Part shown: positions 7,318-17,100 of the stretch, in pieces
How positions within the stretch are numbered: position 1 is the stretch's first letter
Layout: each line of letters starts with the position of its first letter
Assembly: GCA_900542305.1 (NCBI GenBank)
Contig: UQMU01000005.1
Span: 1-64,000, forward strand
Source of the DNA: an uncultured Collinsella sp.
GTDB lineage: Bacteria; Actinomycetota; Coriobacteriia; Coriobacteriales; Coriobacteriaceae
Direction of reading: 5' to 3'
Length of the DNA stretch: 64,000 nucleotides
Translations under genes and position numbers: made by a program
Notes under the pieces: model-generated
Seen by the model: the letters and a program-made list of their open reading frames with translations, nothing else
Databases searched by the model: none
What the model was told of the DNA's origin: nothing

Positions 7318-8346
7318 GTGTCCAAGATGGATTCTACGCTCTCCTATATTACTGACCAGCTGAAGGCGCTGACTTCTATTGCTTCGCCGACGGGCTATAC
7401 CCGTGCGGCGACTGATTATCTGATGGAGACCCTGCGCGATATGGGGTTTGGGCCTGAGCGTTCTAATAAGGGTAACGTGCTCGTTGAGCTTGGCGGCGAG
7501 GGCGAGCCGCTTGTGTTGGCGAGCCATGTCGACACCCTGGGCGCCATGGTGCGCTCCATTAAGGACAATGGCCGCCTGCGTCCCACGACGCTTGGTGGGC
7601 ACCAGTGGTCTACGGCCGATGGCGAGAACTGCACCGTCTACACGCGCGACGGCAATGTGTACACGGGCGTGGTCCTCAATACCGAGCCTTCGGCGCATGT
7701 GGCCGACGAGCCGGTCAAGACCATCGAGAAGAACATGGAAATCCTGCTCGATGAGAATGTCGACAGCAAGGACGATGTGCTTGAGCTGGGCATTCAGACC
7801 GGCGACATCATCGCTATGGATCCGCGTACCACGGTGACGGAGAGCGGCTACATCAAGAGTCGCTTCCTTGACGACAAGCTGTCCGCGGCGATTCTACTGG
7901 GTCTCGCCCGCGCCGTCGCCGCTGGCGAGGTGACGCTTTCGCGTAAGGTTTCGCTGCTCTTTACCGTGTACGAGGAGGTCGGCCATGGCGGTGCCTTTGT
8001 GCCGGCCGACACGCGCGAGATGATCAGCGTGGACATGGGCTGCGTGGGCGACGACCTGGGCTGCACCGAGCGCATGGTGTCGATTTGCGCCAAGGATTCG
8101 GGCGGCCCCTACAACTACGATCTGGTGACCACGCTGTCCAATATCGCGCGCGAGCTTGAGCTCGATTACGCCATCGACGTGTACCCGCATTACGGCTCGG
8201 ACGTTGAGGCCACGCTCTCGGCCGGCTACGACATTCGCCATGGTCTGATCGGCCCCGGCGTGTACGCGAGCCACAACTACGAGCGCAGCCACATCGACGG
8301 CGTGCGCAATACCTACGAGCTGGTTCGCGCCTACGTTCAGCGCTAG
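7318..8346 (+). CDS. M42 family metallopeptidase (glutamyl aminopeptidase/deblocking type)
   Basis: 342 residues if translation starts at GTG 7318, eight bases after AAAGGG; a longer frame to 7261 has no ribosome site. M42 enzymes are cytosolic dinuclear-metal aminopeptidases that form large tetrahedral complexes. Metal and catalytic residues are visible in order: His in LASHVDT, Asp in SRFLDDKLS, the Glu pair in VYEEVGHGG, Asp in SVDMG and His in YASHNYERSH. Length is usual for the family. The gene stands alone between two terminator-like structures. It probably finishes peptide breakdown in the cytoplasm. Confidence 0.92.
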   Translation: MSKMDSTLSYITDQLKALTSIASPTGYTRAATDYLMETLRDMGFGPERSNKGNVLVELGGEGEPLVLASHVDTLGAMVRSIKDNGRLRPTTLGGHQWSTADGENCTVYTRDGNVYTGVVLNTEPSAHVADEPVKTIEKNMEILLDENVDSKDDVLELGIQTGDIIAMDPRTTVTESGYIKSRFLDDKLSAAILLGLARAVAAGEVTLSRKVSLLFTVYEEVGHGGAFVPADTREMISVDMGCVGDDLGCTERMVSICAKDSGGPYNYDLVTTLSNIARELELDYAIDVYPHYGSDVEATLSAGYDIRHGLIGPGVYASHNYERSHIDGVRNTYELVRAYVQR

Positions 8347-8381
8347 GGGAGTAGCTTGCGACTCGGCTGACCAATTGCTCT

Positions 8382-8407
8382 AAGGCCCGATTGCTCGGGC
8401 CTTTTTT
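8382..8407 (+). terminator. Rho-independent terminator after M42 peptidase
   Basis: Nine-base stem aaggcccga/tcgggcctt with a four-base loop, followed by a run of six T. Confidence 0.85.
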
Positions 8408-8486
8408 CGCTTCAGTCTGTTTAGTATTATGCTGTATGTAACTAATTAACTTTACGTTTGGAATACTTAACGAGGTGATGCGGCAT

Positions 8487-9860
8487 ATGAATACATCTGA
8501 GTACTTGTCTATGGGTGATGCGGCCCGCTTGCTGGGCGTTACAAAAGCCCGCATATCGCAACTTGCCGCATCGGGGACGCTTGCGTGCGATATTGTGGGC
8601 GGTCGGAAGATGGTCGAGTACAATTCTGCGATCGCCTATCAAAAGGTCCGCAAACGAGGGCGCCGTCCTGCAGCCGATGTGGGACGCAAGTTTACGCTGA
8701 TGTCGGCCGACCATGAGGTCGCGCATGTCTCATTTGATCCGACGCGCGAGTTTCCCTTCGAAATCGCCGAGGTCCTCGATGCGCAACGAATGCCGTTTGG
8801 CACATGCTCGAGTTCTTCTCCAACGGTGAATAAGCGGGAGCTCAACGCGTGGTGGGGGCATCGGTCGGTGCCCGATGTTCGCCCTGGGCTTATCTCGCGC
8901 TACCGCGAGCTAGGGATTGTCAACGGCGTTGAGGTGCCGGTTCAGTGCCTGGGCCTCTCGCTTTCGGATTGCTATTGGCTGCGGCCGGCAGAATGCGACG
9001 GGCTCGAATGGCGAAACCTCAATTACTTCGAGAACGAATTTGAGCGATCGGCGCCCGAAGAGCGTTCGGGTTGGTTGGAAGGCATCGGTCTTAAAAATCC
9101 GGATAACACGTCCGAGGGTGAGCTCCCTAAATCGTGGATGATTCGCAACGACGTTCGCGTTCTGGTCAAGGGATGCGGCATGGACGATCAACGTCCCTTT
9201 AACGAGGCGGTTGCAACGGCTCTACATCGTCGCTTGCTGTCAGAGGGTGAGTTTGTTCCTTATGCGGTTGAGCGGATGTTCGATGGCCCTGTGTGTCTGT
9301 GCGACGACTTTCTTGACGGCCGCGAGGAATATGTTCCGGCTGTTTACGTTAAGAACGCCCTTGGCGGCCAGCGAGGAAACTCGACGTACGACCGGTACTG
9401 CCGCTTCCTTGGTAAGCATGGAGCAGACGAGGTTGCCGTGAGAAGGTCTATGTCGCAGATGATCGTTTGCGACGCCCTTTTGGCCAACAGCGATCGCCAT
9501 TGGCGAAACTTCGGCATCATCCGCAATGTCGATACCTTGGAGATAAGGCATGCACCGCTGTTCGATAGCGGCAACTGTCTGTGGTATAACGTGCCAACTG
9601 CTGTGCTCGCAGCTGGGGAGTTTGGGTTTGCCGCTAAGCCGTTTGGACCCAATCCTTCCGTCCAACTGGCGCTTGCGGACTCGCTCGATTGGTTCGACTC
9701 ATCGCGGCTCAACGGATTTGTTGATGAAGCGATAGAGATTCTTTCGCAGAGCAAGTGGGCCACGGCGGAGGGCCGGCTCGAGTCCATTCGCCGCGGCCTC
9801 GAGCGTCGCGTAATCGAGGTTAGCGCCTCTGTTGAGGTGCTTCGATACGTGCAGCGATAA
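8487..9860 (+). CDS. HipA-like kinase fused to an excisionase-type helix-turn-helix
   Basis: 457 residues from ATG 8487, placed eight bases after GAGGTG. Residues 1-55 form a MerR/excisionase-type helix-turn-helix (LSMGDAARLLGVTKARISQL, then a wing). The C-terminal half has HipA kinase features: a catalytic loop LLANSDRHWRNFG (about 335) and a DFG-like APLFDSGNCLW. HipA kinases phosphorylate targets such as glutamyl-tRNA synthetase and are normally restrained by a separate HipB. Here no HipB gene is adjacent and the DNA-binding part is fused to the kinase, so it may autoregulate. Its upstream region (8410-8486) is AT-rich and probably holds the promoter. The target is unknown. Confidence 0.7.
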   Translation: MNTSEYLSMGDAARLLGVTKARISQLAASGTLACDIVGGRKMVEYNSAIAYQKVRKRGRRPAADVGRKFTLMSADHEVAHVSFDPTREFPFEIAEVLDAQRMPFGTCSSSSPTVNKRELNAWWGHRSVPDVRPGLISRYRELGIVNGVEVPVQCLGLSLSDCYWLRPAECDGLEWRNLNYFENEFERSAPEERSGWLEGIGLKNPDNTSEGELPKSWMIRNDVRVLVKGCGMDDQRPFNEAVATALHRRLLSEGEFVPYAVERMFDGPVCLCDDFLDGREEYVPAVYVKNALGGQRGNSTYDRYCRFLGKHGADEVAVRRSMSQMIVCDALLANSDRHWRNFGIIRNVDTLEIRHAPLFDSGNCLWYNVPTAVLAAGEFGFAAKPFGPNPSVQLALADSLDWFDSSRLNGFVDEAIEILSQSKWATAEGRLESIRRGLERRVIEVSASVEVLRYVQR

Positions 9861-9868
9861 ACCCGCAG

Positions 9869-10969
9869 CTACTTAAGTGCGCCGGTCACGGTGCCGCCGC
9901 CCAAGACGACGTCGCCGCGGTAGATAACGACTGCCTGGCCGGGGGCGATGGCTCGTTGCGGCTCGTCAAAAGTTAGCAGCATTTGCCCGTCTTCGTCACG
10001 CGTAAGGGTCGCCGCCTGGTCTTTCTGACGGTAGCGGTATTTGGCACCTACGCGAATGCCGCCGGCGTCGAGCTCCGCCTCCATGCGCTCTGCCGGAGCG
10101 CTCCAGATCCAGTCGTTTGCCGTGAGCGCTGTGGCCGCCAGGTCCTCTGCCTCGCCCAGGTGCACGGTGTTGCTGGCGGCGTCGACGCCCGTCACATACA
10201 CGGGATGCGCCATCGCGACGCCCAGACCCTTGCGCTGGCCGATGGTATAGCGCAGCGCACCGTTGTGGCGTCCGACCACGCTGCCGTCGCGCCACACGAT
10301 GTTACCCGGTGCAGCGGGATGTCCGCAGCGGCGCTCGATATAGCCTGCGTAGTCGCCGTCGGGAATGAAGCAGATGTCTTCGCTTTCGGCCTTCTTGGCG
10401 TTGGTAAAGCCCTGCTCGGCAGCTATGCGGCGCACATCGCGCTCTTTGTCCAGACCTGCCAGCGGAAAGATCGTGTGCGCGAGGCGCTCCTGCGTAAGCA
10501 AATACAAAAAGTAGCTTTGGTCTTTTTTGGGGTCCTCGCCGCGGTACAGCTGCCACGTGCCGTCGGGCGCCTGGCTCGTCTTGGCGTAGTGGCCCGTGGC
10601 GATATAGTCGCAGCCCATGTTCAGCGCAGCGTCCAGCAGCGCGCCAAACTTGATGTGGCGGTTGCAGATGATGCAGGGGTTGGGCGTCAGTCCCTCCTGG
10701 TAGGCGGTCACAAAGCGCTCGATTACGCTGCGGTCGAACGTCTGCTGCAGGTCGAGCACGTGGTGGGGGATGCCGATGCGCTCGGCAACGGCCTTCGCGT
10801 CGGCGATGTCGCGGTCGACCTTGCTCATGCCTGTGACGGGATCGGGTGCAGGGCAGGTGAGGCGCATGGTGGCGCCAACGCATTCGTAGCCCTGGCTTTT
10901 GAGCAGGTACGCGGTCACGCTGGAATCGACGCCGCCGCTCATGGCGACGAGCACGCGCTTGTTGTGCAT
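9869..10969 (-). CDS. mnmA: tRNA-specific 2-thiouridylase MnmA
   Basis: 366 residues, the family norm. MnmA adds sulfur to U34 of tRNA-Lys, -Glu and -Gln using ATP and a persulfide donor. The PP-loop motif SGGVDSS is at the N-terminus, the first catalytic cysteine in NPCIICNRHIKFG, and the second in SEDICFIPDGDY; TGHYAK is also conserved. The start ATG 10969 follows GGAG at nine bases. It lies downstream of cysK on the same strand, separated by a cysK terminator. Cysteine supply and tRNA thiolation are metabolically related, but co-transcription is unlikely. Confidence 0.96.
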   Translation of the reverse strand: MHNKRVLVAMSGGVDSSVTAYLLKSQGYECVGATMRLTCPAPDPVTGMSKVDRDIADAKAVAERIGIPHHVLDLQQTFDRSVIERFVTAYQEGLTPNPCIICNRHIKFGALLDAALNMGCDYIATGHYAKTSQAPDGTWQLYRGEDPKKDQSYFLYLLTQERLAHTIFPLAGLDKERDVRRIAAEQGFTNAKKAESEDICFIPDGDYAGYIERRCGHPAAPGNIVWRDGSVVGRHNGALRYTIGQRKGLGVAMAHPVYVTGVDAASNTVHLGEAEDLAATALTANDWIWSAPAERMEAELDAGGIRVGAKYRYRQKDQAATLTRDEDGQMLLTFDEPQRAIAPGQAVVIYRGDVVLGGGTVTGALK

Positions 10970-10998
10970 GGGGAGGTTCTCCTTGGTGGCATGCGGCC

Positions 10999-11037
10999 AA
11001 AAAAGAAAAGCGGCGCGGGAGGCTGGTTCCGCGCCGC
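10999..11037 (-). terminator. Terminator of cysK (minus strand)
   Basis: Nine-base GC stem gcggcgcgg/ccgcgccgc (11010-11018 with 11029-11037), followed on the minus strand by CTTTTCTTTTTT. It lies 112 bases past the cysK stop and before mnmA. Confidence 0.8.
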
Positions 11038-11149
11038 AGACATTGTAGCAAGTTCGAGTGCTTCGTGGGACACCCTAACGAGATGGGCTCAGGCCGCCAG
11101 AAGAGAGGGGAGACCGGCTGCCTCGAGCTCATCCGTTCAACAGCAGGAA

Positions 11150-12088
11150 CTAGTCCTGGAAGAGTGCCGTGGACAGGTAGCGCTCGCCGGTGTCGGCCAG
11201 CAGGGCCACGATGGTCTTGCCCTCGTTCTCGGGGCGCTTGGCCAGCTGCAGCGCGGCCCACACGGCGGCGCCGGACGAAATGCCCACGAGCACGCCCTCC
11301 TTGTTGCCCACGGCGCGACCGGTGGCAAAAGCGTCCTCGTTCTCGACGGGGATGATCTCGTCATAGACCTGGGTGTCGAGGACGTCGGGCACAAAGCCGG
11401 CGCCGATACCCTGGATCTTGTGCGGACCGGCCTGACCCTTGGAGAGCACCGGAGAGGTGGCGGGCTCGACAGCGACGACCTTGATCCCGGGGTTCTGCTC
11501 CTTGAGGAACTCGCCCACGCCGGTCACGGTGCCGCCGGTGCCGACGCCGGCGACGAAGATGTCGACCTTGCCGTCGGTGTCATCCCAGATCTCGGGGCCG
11601 GTCGTGGCCTTGTGGATGGCGGGGTTGGCGGGGTTCACAAACTGGCCGGCGATAATGCTGTTGGGGGTCTCCTTCTGCAGTTCCTCGGCCTTGGCGATGG
11701 CGCCCTTCATGCCCTTGGAGCCGTCGGTGAGCACGAGCTGTGCGCCATATGCCTGCATAAGCTTGCGGCGCTCGACGGACATGGTCTCGGGCATGGTAAT
11801 GATCACCTTGTAGCCGCGAGCCGCCGCCACCGAGGCGATGCCGACGCCGGTGTTGCCGCTCGTGGGCTCGATGATGGTGTAGCCGCCGCCGCGCACGAGC
11901 TTGCCGGCCTTCTCGGCCTCGTCAATCATGTTCTTGGCGACGCGGTCTTTGACGGACCCGGCGGGGTTGAAGTATTCCAGCTTGACGAGCACGCGGGCCT
12001 TGAGGTCCTCATCGGCCTCAAAGTGAGTGAGCTCCAGGAGCGGGGTGTGGCCGATAAGCTGATCGATGGACGCGTAAACCTTGCTCAT
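11150..12088 (-). CDS. cysK: Cysteine synthase A (O-acetylserine sulfhydrylase)
   Basis: 312 residues. It is a PLP enzyme that makes L-cysteine from O-acetylserine and sulfide. The PLP lysine is Lys47 in NPAGSVKDR; EPTSGNTGVGIASVAAARGY binds the substrate carboxylate; GVGTGGTVTG binds the PLP phosphate; and GISSGAAVWAA lies near the C-terminus. A GGAGG site precedes the ATG. The gene is divergent from an Rrf2-type regulator across a 253-bp promoter region, a layout common for cysteine control. Confidence 0.96.
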   Translation of the reverse strand: MSKVYASIDQLIGHTPLLELTHFEADEDLKARVLVKLEYFNPAGSVKDRVAKNMIDEAEKAGKLVRGGGYTIIEPTSGNTGVGIASVAAARGYKVIITMPETMSVERRKLMQAYGAQLVLTDGSKGMKGAIAKAEELQKETPNSIIAGQFVNPANPAIHKATTGPEIWDDTDGKVDIFVAGVGTGGTVTGVGEFLKEQNPGIKVVAVEPATSPVLSKGQAGPHKIQGIGAGFVPDVLDTQVYDEIIPVENEDAFATGRAVGNKEGVLVGISSGAAVWAALQLAKRPENEGKTIVALLADTGERYLSTALFQD

Positions 12089-12163
12089 GATGAACCTCCA
12101 AAGTGTTCAAATGACTGGATACCGTGTGGTTTTACGGTGTGTGTAGCAACGAAACCCACAAAC

Positions 12164-12193
12164 CTTATAGGTTGTTCGTTTTGCTGTTGGCAA
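12164..12193 (-). promoter_or_regulatory. Candidate cysK promoter
   Basis: On the minus strand TTGCCA (12188-12193) and TATAAG (12164-12169) are 18 bp apart, 76 bases upstream of cysK. The regulator encoded divergently could bind between the two genes; no clear operator palindrome was found. Confidence 0.55.
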
Positions 12194-12341
12194 GCATAGT
12201 AGACAGTAAAGCCTAGTAACGCAATAGGAAATAGAAGATTATTACGAGTCGATTAACCATCTTGACCGGAACGGGTATTTTCAAAACAAATTTTTCGGCT
12301 AGAATTTCTACGGACTAAATGACCGAAAGGCAGCACTATAC

Positions 12342-12770
12342 ATGTTGGTTTCTACTAAGGGCAGATATGCCCTGCGCGTTATGGTCGACCTGGCCGAGCA
12401 CCAGGCAGCCGGTCGCATCCCGCTCAAAGAGATCGCGGCGCGCCAGGGGATTTCCGAGAAATATCTGGAGAACATCTTGGCTACGCTCGTGCGCGCCAAC
12501 ATGCTTTCGGGTATGCGTGGCAAGGGCGGCGGCTATGTGCTCACGCGCCCGCCCGAGCAGTACACGGTGGGCGAGATCTTGCGCCTGACCGAGGGCAGTC
12601 TGGCGCCGGTCGCCTGCCTGGATGGCGACTGCAAGGGCTGCTCGCGTTCGGATGAGTGTCCCACGCTCGACGTGTGGAAGAACCTGGACAAGCTCATCAA
12701 CGACTACCTCGACGGTGTGACGCTCGATCAACTAGTCGCTCCCAACCATGGCTACGACTACGTCATCTAA
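12342..12770 (+). CDS. Rrf2 family transcriptional regulator (IscR/CymR-like)
   Basis: 142 residues. The N-terminal winged helix begins MLVSTKGRYALRVMVDLAEH with the recognition region ISEKYLENILATLVRANM and the wing MRGKGGGYVLTRP. A cysteine group, Cys 92, 97, 100 and 106 in CLDGDCKGCSRSDEC, is close to the three iron-sulfur ligands of IscR (92, 98, 104), so a cluster is plausible. The divergent cysK suggests control of cysteine or sulfur metabolism, as with CymR, but CymR lacks this cysteine set. Which signal it senses cannot be settled from sequence alone. Confidence 0.9.
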   Translation: MLVSTKGRYALRVMVDLAEHQAAGRIPLKEIAARQGISEKYLENILATLVRANMLSGMRGKGGGYVLTRPPEQYTVGEILRLTEGSLAPVACLDGDCKGCSRSDECPTLDVWKNLDKLINDYLDGVTLDQLVAPNHGYDYVI

Positions 12771-12837
12771 CCCACACCTGCATTTGGGGACGGGGTGGAA
12801 ATGGTAGATTCTCTCGCCCTTTGAGACTTGAAAAATA

Positions 12838-12876
12838 AGAAGGCCGTCCATTTTTGCGATGGGCGGCCTTCGTTTT
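12838..12876. terminator. Bidirectional terminator between Rrf2 and the holin-like gene
   Basis: Eleven-base stem aaggccgtcca/tgggcggcctt (one mismatch). It is followed by cgtttt on the plus strand and by a T-rich stretch on the minus strand, serving both converging genes. Confidence 0.75.
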
Positions 12877-12911
12877 GGGCTGTTGAGACGGACACGGTCG
12901 GAATGGCCGTT

Positions 12912-13277
12912 TTAGTCCTCGGCGATGCTGTCGAGGATGCTGCGCGTGATGGACACCAGGATGCTGCCCATAAAGGCCGATCCAAAGCTGGCGATGGAGA
13001 TGCCGACGCCCAGCAGGTTGACCGACAGGTAGCTCGCGAGCTCAAGCATAAAGCTGTTGACGACAAGCTGGAAAATGCCCAGCGTAATGATCGTGAGCGG
13101 CAGCGAGATGACCGTGAGGAACGGTTTGACGAACGAATCGACAATGTTCAGGAACAGTCCCACAAAGGCAAAGCAGACCCAGGTCTCGGCAAAGCCGAAG
13201 GGTTGGATACCGGGGACGAGGAACGTGGCGATCGCGATGGCGATCGAGGTGAAGAGCCAGTTAAGCATAAAGCGCAT
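12912..13277 (-). CDS. Phage holin family / YvlD-like small membrane protein
   Basis: 121 residues with four hydrophobic segments: LNWLFTSIAIAIATFLVPG, WVCFAFVGLFLNIVDSF, PLTIITLGIFQLVVNSFML and a C-terminal helix. The pattern V.ALVLGLVN...KP.L.....P..ILTLGLF.LVINA is that of the four-helix superfamily IV holins and YvlD. Chromosomal copies like this are not part of a prophage; their role is unclear and may relate to envelope stress. No phage genes are nearby. Confidence 0.85.
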   Translation of the reverse strand: MRFMLNWLFTSIAIAIATFLVPGIQPFGFAETWVCFAFVGLFLNIVDSFVKPFLTVISLPLTIITLGIFQLVVNSFMLELASYLSVNLLGVGISIASFGSAFMGSILVSITRSILDSIAED

Positions 13278-13601
13278 GGCGTGAATCCTTTCTTGCGCCG
13301 GGGTTGCTGGCGTCGCGTGAAGCGGCTTGCGGCGGCGACCTGGATGGTTGCGCGGGCGCGCCGCGGTGTTTGGGCGCCCATTGTCTCAAATATTCGTGGA
13401 GCTTACGTGCGCATATGATTTCTAAACGGCGTTCGTCCTGAAAAACGCGCCGCTGGCAGAGAGTCTTGTCGCTTTAGTTTGGTGGTGTGCTACACTGCTA
13501 CGGGCAAAAGCCACAGGCGTTGCCCTATTGCATAGAACGGGCGAACGATGCCCGATGTCAGTATCAACTTCGATGCCTTTTGGCGGGTTTGGCGGTGATC
13601 G
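13278..13601. other. Intergenic region between divergent holin-like and yerC-like genes
   Basis: No convincing gene. An extended -10 (TGC then TACACT, 13489-13494) probably starts transcription towards the yerC-like gene about 110 bases downstream, leaving a leader that includes the hairpin-prone cgggcgaacgatgcccg. Confidence 0.4.
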
Positions 13602-13901
13602 ATGAATATCGAGAACATGTTTGACAAGCCTGATGTCAAGCAGCTGGTCCACGCATTTAGCCTTTTGGACGACGAGAAGGATATCCAAGCGTTTTTGACC
13701 GATATCTGCACGCCGCGCGAGATTTGCGACCTTTCTCAGCGTTTGCAGGTTGCGCGCTATTTGGACGAGGGCGAGCCTTATGTTGAGGTTCAGGCCCGTA
13801 CCGGCGCTTCGTCCACCACGGTGAGCCGCGTTTCAAAGGCGCTGAACGGCGAGTACGGTGGCTACCGCAAGATCCTCATTAAGTTGGAGGATGGCGAGTA
13901 G
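13602..13901 (+). CDS. YerC/YecD family TrpR-related protein
   Basis: 99 residues. The helix-turn-helix region ICDLSQRLQVARYLDEGEPYVEVQARTGASSTTVSRVSKALN matches the TrpR-like YerC/YecD family (fold all-helical, homodimer). These proteins are conserved in Gram-positive bacteria; E. coli TrpR itself binds tryptophan, but YerC regulons are poorly known. A weak GGTGAT lies ahead of the ATG. A terminator follows closely, so it is a single-gene unit. Confidence 0.9.
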   Translation: MNIENMFDKPDVKQLVHAFSLLDDEKDIQAFLTDICTPREICDLSQRLQVARYLDEGEPYVEVQARTGASSTTVSRVSKALNGEYGGYRKILIKLEDGE

Positions 13902-13927
13902 GCCGGCGACAACATTGAATTACGAAG

Positions 13928-13953
13928 AACCGTCCCTCCGGGGGCGGTTTTTT
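13928..13953 (+). terminator. Terminator of the yerC-like gene
   Basis: Eight-base stem aaccgtcc/gggcggtt with a run of T directly after it. Confidence 0.8.
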
Positions 13954-14040
13954 GATCCCTTGGGGACGGAGGAAAACGGATCACCGGGTTAGACTGACCC
14001 CCTCTGTGATCCATTTTCCTCCGTCCTCAAGGGATCAAAT
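13951..14040. repeat. Inverted repeat with 34-bp arms carrying the GGGATCA motif
   Basis: Positions 13951-13984 and 14006-14039 are complementary at all but two sites, with a 21-base centre. Each arm contains the 20-bp motif cctccgtccccaagggatca (13953-13972 minus; 14018-14037 plus with one change), also found after two other terminators in this window. Confidence 0.8.
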
Positions 14041-14121
14041 CTGTTGGCGTGGGGCAAATCTGTCCGCGTGGGCGGGTAGGATGGATGCATTGATTATTGC
14101 GAACAGTTTGAGCGGAGGACC

Positions 14122-17100
14122 ATGCCTGTTCGAATCTATACCACCAATGCCGGCACGGATTTGAGCGATGCCGAGTCGGCGCTGCTTGCCGACCTTATTG
14201 CCCGTCACGGGCGTGCCGTGTTGCTGGCACCAACGTTTGCCGAGCTCGACCTGTGCCGTCATGATGCGGCGGAAGCCGGCGTTTCGCTGGGTATCGACTA
14301 CAAGACGCCTACATCGTGGCTTCGCTCGCTTTGGGAGCTTATGGGCGACGGGCGCGGTTTCGTCGACAACCTGCAGCGCCAGATGCTGTTTTCGGACATG
14401 GTCACGCGTCTCGACGATGCCGACCTGCAGCCGCTTTCGCGCAGCCAGGGCACAGTGCGCATGCTCGCGCGCATGGCCCGCGACGTGTTGCCGGGCGTTG
14501 CGGGGACGGGTGCCGAACGATGCCGTGGCGACAACTGCCAGCCTGAGCCAAAAAGCGATGCCGAGGCTCGTTTGTTCGAGCTTTTGCGCGCCTACGCGGG
14601 CGGTTTGGACCGTCGAGATATGGTTGAGCCCTGCGAGGCAGCTGACATTATGACCAGTGTCCTGGCCGATAGCCTGCCGGCGTGCACTCGCGCCGTATGC
14701 GTGCGCGGTATCACGTCGTTTACGCACGGTCTGCTCGAGCTGCTGTCTGCCGTGGCGAACAATGGGGGAGAGGTCGTCGTGCTGCTTGCCCGCGAGCAGG
14801 CGGCGATGCGCGAGGAGCTTGCCACGGCATTTGATGCCCGCGATGTGTTGTTTGAGATCGCGCCGCTAGGGGAGGGTGTCGGCGCGTCTGATGCCGCTTA
14901 CGGGACCGCCGCTCAGCCTGCCTTTATTGAGGTCGCTGGCCCCCATGCCCGTGCTCATGCTTATGCGGACGCAATTGATGATCTGGTAAAAACGTGCCGG
15001 GGTTCCGAGGTCGACGGCGCTTCTGCCGACCCCGTGCGCGTGCTCGTTGTTTCTGCCCGGGCACCCCAGCTGTTCGGCGAACTCGCCTCTCGTCTGGCGG
15101 CGCGTCACATTGCGGCCGAGACGACTGAGTTCACGGCGTTTTCCCAGTCCATCGCGGGCAGGCAGTTTACGGCGCTCGCCAACCTGATCGAGCGTATGAA
15201 AGCCGCCGACGAGGGCACCGCTTCCAAGACCGAGTGGTGGCCCGCTTCAGAGCTTACCGACTGGATTTATAGCCCGCTTTCGGGTGCCGACGCCGCGAGC
15301 GCCCGCGGCTTCGACAAGAACATGCGCCTGTCGCGCAACAAAACCACTGCGGGCGTCAAGAGCCTGCTGCAGAGCGTGCAGGGCCAGGTGAGGGGCGCCC
15401 GCAAGGCCGCTAGCGAAGATAACTGGTTTAAGAACGTGCCATGCGTGGTCTCGGACGTGTTTCAGGCGCTGTGGCGCGACAAACCCGTGACGGCGCTCAA
15501 GGCCATGCTCGCCGTTGCCGAGGCGCTGCCCGATCGCGCCCTAGGCGGCCTTGACGGCCAGGCCCGTCGCCAGGCAGAGACGGCTCTGCTGCGTCATGTC
15601 ATCGACATCCTTATGAACGATGCTCGCGCACTCGACGTGTCGCAGGCCGCGACCGTGCCGGTTCTCGACGGCGTTCGAACCAAGGTGGACAAGCGCAGTA
15701 CCGCTTACGATTACGCGACCTACGAGGTCGATCGCACGCCACGGGCACAAGTGCGCTTCGTGTCGCTTGCCGATGCGTCGGTTTTGCGTCCTGGCGGCTA
15801 CGATGCCGTGCTGTTTGCCGATGTCGACCTGGACAGCTATCCGCTTTCGCACGAAGAGGGCCCGCTTGCCACATTGACGGCCGAGCTGCGCCGCGACGGC
15901 GTGTCTTTGGAGCCCGCCGCCCTGCTGCGCGTGCGCTTTGGCCGTGCGATGCAGGCGGCGAGCGGTCCGGTCGCGCTCGCCCGCGTGACGCACGATCGCC
16001 AGGCGCGCGAGTGCTACCCGGCAGCCGTATGGACCGAGCTGCGGGCACATGCCGAGGCCGCTGGCGCTGCCAAGCCCACGCGCGTGGGCGAGGGCGATAT
16101 CATCGCCGACTTTGATCCCGCTGCAGGCGAAGGTTTTAGGCGCGAGCGCGTGACCTGCGAAGCTCCTCAGCATCTGAGCGATGAAGCCATTCCGTATCTG
16201 GTCCTGCGCCGCCGCGATGGCGAGAACGCGCCGCTCGTGCCGCGTCTGACGTCCGCCTCGCAGATTGAGGCGTACTCGACATGCCCGCTGTGCTGGTTCG
16301 TGTCGTATCGCGTGAAGCCCCAGTCCATCGACGCGGGCTTTGGCAACATGGAGAAGGGTAACTTTGTCCACGACGTGCTGGAGCACCTGCATGCCCGCCT
16401 GCCCCAGGAGGGCATGGAGCGCGTGACGCCCGAGAATCTGCCACGCGCTCAGGAGCTGCTGCGCGAGATCTTTGACGAGACGTTGGCCGAGCACGCCGGC
16501 AAGCGAGGCACGGAGGGCCCGCTGGTGCCGCTCTCTGCGGTGGAGGAGCGCCAGGTGGCCGAGATCTTGCCGCAGCTGGAGGGCGTGCTTGCCTACGAGT
16601 CCGAGGCACTTGCCCCCTTTGTCCCGCGCTACCTGGAGTTCGCCTTCAACGAGCTCAAGGTCGAGTATGCCGGTTGGCCGCTTGGCGGGCGTATCGACCG
16701 CGTGGACGTGGACGCCGAGAATCGTGCCGTGGTGATCGACTACAAGCATCGCACGGGCGTTGAGGAGTTTAAGCTCGCCGACCCTACGGTGCGCGACGAG
16801 GAATCGGGCACGGCGCCCATCGACGATCCGCGCTGGTTGCCGCCACATACCCAAACGCTCATCTATGCTCAGGCCATGCGCCGGGCGCTGGATTTGGACA
16901 CCCGCGCGGCGCTCTACTTTTCGACCAAGGGCGGCAAGCCGGCGTTGCGCGGTGCCGCGAGCGCAGAGCTGCTCGAGGAAGAGCGCGGCGACGGTCGCAT
17001 CCCGGGCCTTAAGAAAGGTTTCCCCGGCGAGGGTGGCAGCATGGACTTCGACGCCCTGCTCGATCGCGTGGAGGCCGGCATTGCCGAGCGCCTGCGCGAG

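Noticed and set aside
9983..12199. Open frame of 738 codons on the plus strand
   Set aside because: It is antisense to mnmA and cysK, both clear genes.
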